Virus record (IMG/VR): IMGVR_UViG_3300043465_000731
Location: 1 to 33,917 of that record
Strand: one strand, 5' to 3'
From: a virus
Length of the DNA: 33,917 bases
This document shows positions 29,161-33,917 of the stretch, piece by piece; position 1 is the stretch's first letter, and every line of letters starts with the position of its first letter. Under the pieces are notes generated by a model. It made no database searches. It saw only the letters and a program-made list of their open reading frames with translations, and was not told the DNA's origin. The position numbers were made by a program, and so were the translations under genes.

Positions 29161-32100
29161 ATGGCTGTAACACGTTCACCGTTTGTTAAGAAACAAACAC
29201 TTGACCGACCTACTGGATATGGCTTTGATGATGCAGGTAAGGCAATATACACGTTCAAAGATGGTACGTCACGTATCCTAAGACCGCAACGTGATACTTC
29301 TCAAGATGAACAAGATTTTGCTGATGCGCAAAATGAATTAGAACAAAACATTTCTAAAGCACAATCTAAAGCGTTTGAAGTTGGCAAAGACAGTATTGTT
29401 GACCAACTTGGCAATATTGCAATGGGTGGTGCGCCTAAACAGGTTGGTGGTGGCTGGTTTAAGAGTTTGTATGATATTGCTACACTTCCTTTAAATTTGA
29501 CCAGTAGAGAAAAATGGTTGTCGCTTGGTGAGGTTGGTAAGCCTGTTAGGTCTACTTTGCAATCTGCGTTAAATGAAGTTGCTGATGGTTTAACTGTTCT
29601 TACTGGCAGAACAAGAATTGACGCACGTGGCAATAAAGTTAAACCTTCTATAAAAGAGTTTGTTAGCAATGCCCGTAATTTTGATTTTCAACCTTTTGGT
29701 GAAGGTGGAACAGTTGGAAACCCTAATGCGCTTCCAAACAAAGTAATGAATTTTGTTGCAAATACTTTTACCGACCCCATAACCTACGTTTCACTTCCTG
29801 CAAGTGCTGTTGGTAAAATGGGTAAATTTGCTACCGTCTTAAAAGGACTTGAGTTACAAAAAAAGTACCCTGGTCTAATTGATGATGTTGTATTAGATAA
29901 TCTTGGTCGCAAAGGTCCTGTTGCTTTTCCAAAAGAAGTTAGAGATGCTGAAGGTATTTTTGTTGGTGTTAAATATATGGGTAAAGAAATTCCAAACTCT
30001 AGTGTTTTAGCGGAAATTTGGGCTGACACCGCTGGTGAAATTAGCGCCAAAGCAGGCGATATATTTTTCCGCAAATATCCTAAAGTACAAACATTTATTT
30101 CTAAATCCAAAACCAAACCCCTTGTCCTTGCTGGATTAGGTCGTAGACACTTATCTGGAAAAGAATGGTATGACACCTACTTACAAGGTTTAGCACATTA
30201 TTCTGCCAACACTGTTGGCAAAAGTACTGCCTTGTATGCTAAGGGTGTTATTTCGGGTGAAATAACCAATACGGCTATGGCAGTAAAAGGTTTGCCTGAC
30301 GATGAACAAAAACTTTTAGTTCCATTAATTGAAAACCGTTCTGGTGCGGTGACAAACAATCCTTTAACACAAGAAATTGTTGAAGGTTTTAAAACTTGGG
30401 ATGGTGCGCAACGTGATGTTATAAACGCTAAAGTAAATGAACTTTCAGTTAAATATGGCATTAATGTTAAAGAAATGGGTTTTGTTGAAGACCATATTTA
30501 TCATTCTATTACTGATGATGCGAAAGAATTTTTGCGTAGCCAAGGCGGAAATAAAAAAACTGGTCGGGCAAAATATGCAAAATATTTTGCGGACTATAAA
30601 CTTACTGCTGATGAAATTAAAACTGGCAGAGGTATCGCTAGTTACCGTAAAGTTCGTGGACCTGAACTTAACCCCGTAACTGGTGTTACTGAATATTCTG
30701 AGTTTTTGGGACAAAAAGTTTTAAAAGGCGACATTACTGAAATTAATGAAATTGCCATGAAAGAACTTGGTGTTCCTTGGTTTAAAACAGATTTGCCTAC
30801 AATCATTGATGACAGCATTGCTTCTTATAGTCGTATGCACGGTAGGTATGACTATGTTGAACGTTTGTTAGATTTTGGTCCAGAGGTTATTAAACCTTTG
30901 ATTAAACAGGCTGTTGATGACGGTCCAATTGCTGATACGTTATATAAAATTGTTACGGACTTAACTTCTGAATATCAAAGATTAACTCCAAGGGTTAAAC
31001 GAAATGTTACTGCTGGCTTGGCAGGCACTAGAGAAGGTTTGGCAACGGAACTCCAAGAGGTTTCTGATGTTGCTCGTGCAGTTTTGTCGGGCAAAGCATC
31101 TTACCGCAAAGCGGTAAATGATGAGACTTTAAAGGTTGTTTCTAGCATTGACGCAATTATTGAACGTATGCAAGAACTTGCAGAACAGGCTGTGAAGGTT
31201 TCACCTGATAAAAAAGGTGAGTTTAACAATTTGTATTTAGCAACCATGCGTCATGCTGCGGAAATGAAAGAAGCGTTGCTTAATGGCGAAGGTGACCGTT
31301 TCTTGTCTATGCAAGAGTTGCGTTACGAATATGTTTCTAGGTTTCCCAATAATGATGATTGGCAAGGCAAATCGGCTGAATGGATGGCTGAACGCATTGT
31401 GCGTGACGCTGGTGGTGGTGATGCAATAGATGCAAGAGAAGTTTTCCGTCAGAAAACTCATGACACTTTAATTAATTTGCGTGACGAAATTCCTGCTGGC
31501 AACCCTGAAGCGGCACGTGTAATTGACGAAGCAATATTGGCGAACGAAACAGAGTTAGAAGCGTTGGCTCGTATAAATGTTGCTAAAGATAATGCGTCTT
31601 ATGCTACTGAGGGTTTGATTTATGGTTTTCCACCAGGTTTTAATGACGAACCTATTCCGTTTCAACTTTATACAACTAAACCTATTGATAATGAATTTGG
31701 TACGTTTGCGCAAATGAAAGATGCTATTGTTGGTCATGCTATACCTGAAGAAGATTTGTTGGATTTGCGTGACCCAACTACTTTTGCAAATTTTCTTAAT
31801 CCTGAGTTTTGGGCTGATGATTTAAACAGGGCTTGGGCTGAAGTTGGTGTGCCTGATATGATGCCAATGGATGTTGTTGACAATATGCTTGCTAACAATG
31901 GTTTTATAGACCCAGAGTTTATTCGTGCTTATCCAGAAAAAGCGGAATGGTTAATGGGTATGTATGATATGCAAACTAAAGTTGATACACTTTTAGAAAC
32001 CGCTGACGATGTTTTGCCAATGTCTAATGAAGAACTTAATGATTTCTTTACATGGTTTGCCGATATGCAAGAACGTCTTGCTGGGTCTTTAAGTCCTGAT

Positions 32101-33917
32101 AATGCTGAAAGTGTTGGTAAGGTTGTTGCAAATAAATGGTTTGGTGGAGTTGTGGACGATGCTGCCGCAAATGGTTATAAAGGTGCTTTAATGCCTTTAA
32201 CACGCATTTTTGATGACTTTGAACCTTCTTTGAATGAGTGGGCGGTGTTGTTGCCGAGCAACACACCTGCGTTTAAAGTTGGTGATTCTATTGCTTCGCC
32301 TTGGCAGTTGTTAGAAAATAATAGTTTTATGAAAACCATTATGGACGAAACATTAGAAGCCACCCATGTAGCAAAGACAGATGTAAAGAAGTTGTTGCAA
32401 CAAAATGGTATTGAGGTTGGGCAAACGTTAGCGGAACGTGCAAAATTGGATGAGCAGATTGCGGAATCAACTAAAGTTGATAATGCTTTCAAGGCTTTAA
32501 TGAATTTGCGTAGTACAGATAGTGTTCAGGTTGGTGGCAAATCTGTTCCCAAAACAGTTATTCTTAACAAACTTGCAACACTTGACAGTTTTTTTAGTAA
32601 TGCTTATAGCAAAATTGACCAAGATATTTTGCGTGAAATTGAAAAAACTTTTGGTCCAGAAGAACTGCAAACATTGCGTTTAGATTATAAACAACGTTTA
32701 CCTATGTTGTTGAACGAGGTTAAAGTTTTGGAAACTTGGACTGATGAGGTTGGTTCGGCGTTGGAACAAGAAGTCAATGACTTTTTGTTGCTGTTGTCTA
32801 ATAAACCGCCTAAGGGTTCTACGGCTGCTAGTAATGCGGCTTGGTCTAAACATGTTGAGAAAAGTCTTGAGTCGTCTTTGTTGTTGCAAGATTCACCTGC
32901 AGTTAAAGAGGCTTATGACCGTGTAACGAAAATTTTGCATGCCGATGAGTTGGCGTTGGCTAAAATTGAGTCAGAGATTCCTCAAGCGTTTAGTTTTTAT
33001 TCTGCTGCAAAAATGTTGGGTATTCGTGGGCAAAAGTTTATTGATGTTGCTGAACAAGGTTGGGAAGAACTTGCTGGTTTGGGATTGCAAATCCCAAAGG
33101 AAGCAAAAGAACAGTGGATGCCTGCTATAAAGAAGTTAAGTGATGCGGGCGAGTATGGTGCGTTTTTAAGAAACTTTGATAAAATGAACGCATATTGGAA
33201 ACGTTGGGTTACTGCTAGCATTGGTTTTTTTGTGCGTAACGGCATGTCTGCGATGTTTATGAATTATACTGATGGTGTCACTAATGACGCTATTGGTACT
33301 GGTATAAAATGGGCAGCGGCACAAAATGATACTGTTGGTAAAAGATTGAATAATAAAAACTTTGCTAACTGGATGGCAAGAGCAGGGATTACAGACCCAC
33401 AAGAAATGGCAAAAGCCGAGTGGGCAACTAAAGTTGTTATGGCTACTGGTTATGGTGTCAATGATGATTTCGCTGCACCGACAATTGGGCGATTGGCTCA
33501 AGTTACAACAGATAAATATATTGGTTTTTTTCAAAACAAAAACAGTTATGTTGAACGCGCCGTTCGTTTGCCAATGGCAATAGATTCGTTTAACAAGGGG
33601 CAAACGTTTGATGAGGCAGTTGCACGTATTTCTCGTGTACATTTTGATTATAGCGATTTGTCTAAGTTGGATGAAACCGTAAAGCGGTTTATTCCGTTTT
33701 GGATTTGGACTTCCCGAAACATTCCGCTTCAAATGACACAAATATTAACTCGCCCTAAAGCGTATTATGAGTATCAAAGAGTTCAAGAAGAACTGCCTGT
33801 CAACGCTAACTTGATGATGCCTAAATGGATTAACGAACGTGAACCATTAGGTTTGGGTAATGGGTTGGCTAATTGGGTGTTGACACCCGATTTGCCTCAT
33901 ATCCGTATGAAGGCTAT
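29161..33917 (+). CDS. Giant internal virion protein, C-terminus beyond the window
   Basis: An open frame runs from ATG 29161 to the window edge with no stop, at least 1585 residues. It starts AVTRSPFVKKQTLDRPTGYG. Toward the visible end it has NAYWKRWVTASIGFFVRNGM followed by SAMFMNYTDGV, and at about 1506 KRFIPFWIWTSRNIPLQMTQ followed by RPKAYYEYQ, blocks I associate with very large virion proteins of aquatic podoviruses that are ejected to form a channel. Long helical regions and acidic stretches fill the middle. No protease, polymerase or lysin motif was recognised in the visible part. Smaller reverse-strand frames across it are shadows. Confidence 0.75.
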   Translation, partial: MAVTRSPFVKKQTLDRPTGYGFDDAGKAIYTFKDGTSRILRPQRDTSQDEQDFADAQNELEQNISKAQSKAFEVGKDSIVDQLGNIAMGGAPKQVGGGWFKSLYDIATLPLNLTSREKWLSLGEVGKPVRSTLQSALNEVADGLTVLTGRTRIDARGNKVKPSIKEFVSNARNFDFQPFGEGGTVGNPNALPNKVMNFVANTFTDPITYVSLPASAVGKMGKFATVLKGLELQKKYPGLIDDVVLDNLGRKGPVAFPKEVRDAEGIFVGVKYMGKEIPNSSVLAEIWADTAGEISAKAGDIFFRKYPKVQTFISKSKTKPLVLAGLGRRHLSGKEWYDTYLQGLAHYSANTVGKSTALYAKGVISGEITNTAMAVKGLPDDEQKLLVPLIENRSGAVTNNPLTQEIVEGFKTWDGAQRDVINAKVNELSVKYGINVKEMGFVEDHIYHSITDDAKEFLRSQGGNKKTGRAKYAKYFADYKLTADEIKTGRGIASYRKVRGPELNPVTGVTEYSEFLGQKVLKGDITEINEIAMKELGVPWFKTDLPTIIDDSIASYSRMHGRYDYVERLLDFGPEVIKPLIKQAVDDGPIADTLYKIVTDLTSEYQRLTPRVKRNVTAGLAGTREGLATELQEVSDVARAVLSGKASYRKAVNDETLKVVSSIDAIIERMQELAEQAVKVSPDKKGEFNNLYLATMRHAAEMKEALLNGEGDRFLSMQELRYEYVSRFPNNDDWQGKSAEWMAERIVRDAGGGDAIDAREVFRQKTHDTLINLRDEIPAGNPEAARVIDEAILANETELEALARINVAKDNASYATEGLIYGFPPGFNDEPIPFQLYTTKPIDNEFGTFAQMKDAIVGHAIPEEDLLDLRDPTTFANFLNPEFWADDLNRAWAEVGVPDMMPMDVVDNMLANNGFIDPEFIRAYPEKAEWLMGMYDMQTKVDTLLETADDVLPMSNEELNDFFTWFADMQERLAGSLSPDNAESVGKVVANKWFGGVVDDAAANGYKGALMPLTRIFDDFEPSLNEWAVLLPSNTPAFKVGDSIASPWQLLENNSFMKTIMDETLEATHVAKTDVKKLLQQNGIEVGQTLAERAKLDEQIAESTKVDNAFKALMNLRSTDSVQVGGKSVPKTVILNKLATLDSFFSNAYSKIDQDILREIEKTFGPEELQTLRLDYKQRLPMLLNEVKVLETWTDEVGSALEQEVNDFLLLLSNKPPKGSTAASNAAWSKHVEKSLESSLLLQDSPAVKEAYDRVTKILHADELALAKIESEIPQAFSFYSAAKMLGIRGQKFIDVAEQGWEELAGLGLQIPKEAKEQWMPAIKKLSDAGEYGAFLRNFDKMNAYWKRWVTASIGFFVRNGMSAMFMNYTDGVTNDAIGTGIKWAAAQNDTVGKRLNNKNFANWMARAGITDPQEMAKAEWATKVVMATGYGVNDDFAAPTIGRLAQVTTDKYIGFFQNKNSYVERAVRLPMAIDSFNKGQTFDEAVARISRVHFDYSDLSKLDETVKRFIPFWIWTSRNIPLQMTQILTRPKAYYEYQRVQEELPVNANLMMPKWINEREPLGLGNGLANWVLTPDLPHIRMKA

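Noticed and set aside
29301-30714. Leftward frames across the giant virion gene
   Set aside because: They are antisense shadows of one continuous rightward frame, and have no ribosome sites or family motifs.

Overview
The window looks like part of a tailed-phage genome with short-tailed (podovirus-type) architecture. It has a terminase large subunit, a P22/SU10-type portal, a scaffold, a HK97-fold-type capsid protein, a head-tail adaptor, a beta-propeller-like tail (nozzle) protein and very large internal virion proteins, and no tape-measure or sheath gene is visible. The base composition is A/T-leaning. Codons in most virion genes end in T or A, and tight TAATG/ATGA gene overlaps are common. 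A secreted Thr/Ser-rich PA14 protein, an r1t-like holin and actinophage-like small proteins suggest a phage of a low-GC aquatic actinobacterium (freshwater acI or acIV type). The host is an inference; no host gene is present.

Left arm (1-7387, all leftward): a DnaB/RecA-like replicative ATPase that runs off the left edge, a small actinophage-type protein with a probable ATT start, a Cas4/AddB-like PD-(D/E)XK nuclease with cysteines for an iron-sulfur cluster, a cluster of small early genes (including a DUF3846-like protein, zinc-knuckle proteins and two tiny membrane peptides), and a MoxR/CobS-type AAA+ ATPase paired with a VWA-like partner. The genes around the AAA+ module are separated by hairpins, several of which share a repeat with core ACTTCAACACAYRCGTCC.

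Middle (7388-9471): a repeat-rich stretch of about 560 bases without a convincing gene, a tRNA-like relic, two G8 tracts inside a 10-bp inverted repeat, and three leftward lysine-rich genes (DUF6321/DUF5872-like). Next comes a leftward/rightward divergent control region carrying a perfect Fur/Zur-type 7-1-7 palindrome and a four-copy, 11-bp-period iteron array.

Right arm (9472-33917, all rightward): terminase small subunit, tail-fibre and adhesin-like proteins (including a glycine-rich one), a 2OG-Fe(II) oxygenase, a PA14/Thr-rich secreted protein, a lysis cassette (two small membrane proteins, an M15 peptidase, a lysozyme-like transglycosylase), then terminase large subunit, portal, scaffold, capsid, a decoration-like protein, basic Lys/Ala-rich proteins, adaptor, nozzle, fibre-like and internal virion proteins. 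It ends in a protein of at least 1585 residues that runs off the right edge. Strong hairpin terminators bracket the scaffold-capsid-decoration block. A GGAAC-N9-12-TATT element recurs just upstream of six rightward genes.

The items most worth follow-up are the AAA+/VWA-like module with its hairpin-repeat leaders, the operator array at 9330-9432, the recurrent GGAAC element and the non-canonical start at 1389. All family names come from reading motifs by eye, with no database search.
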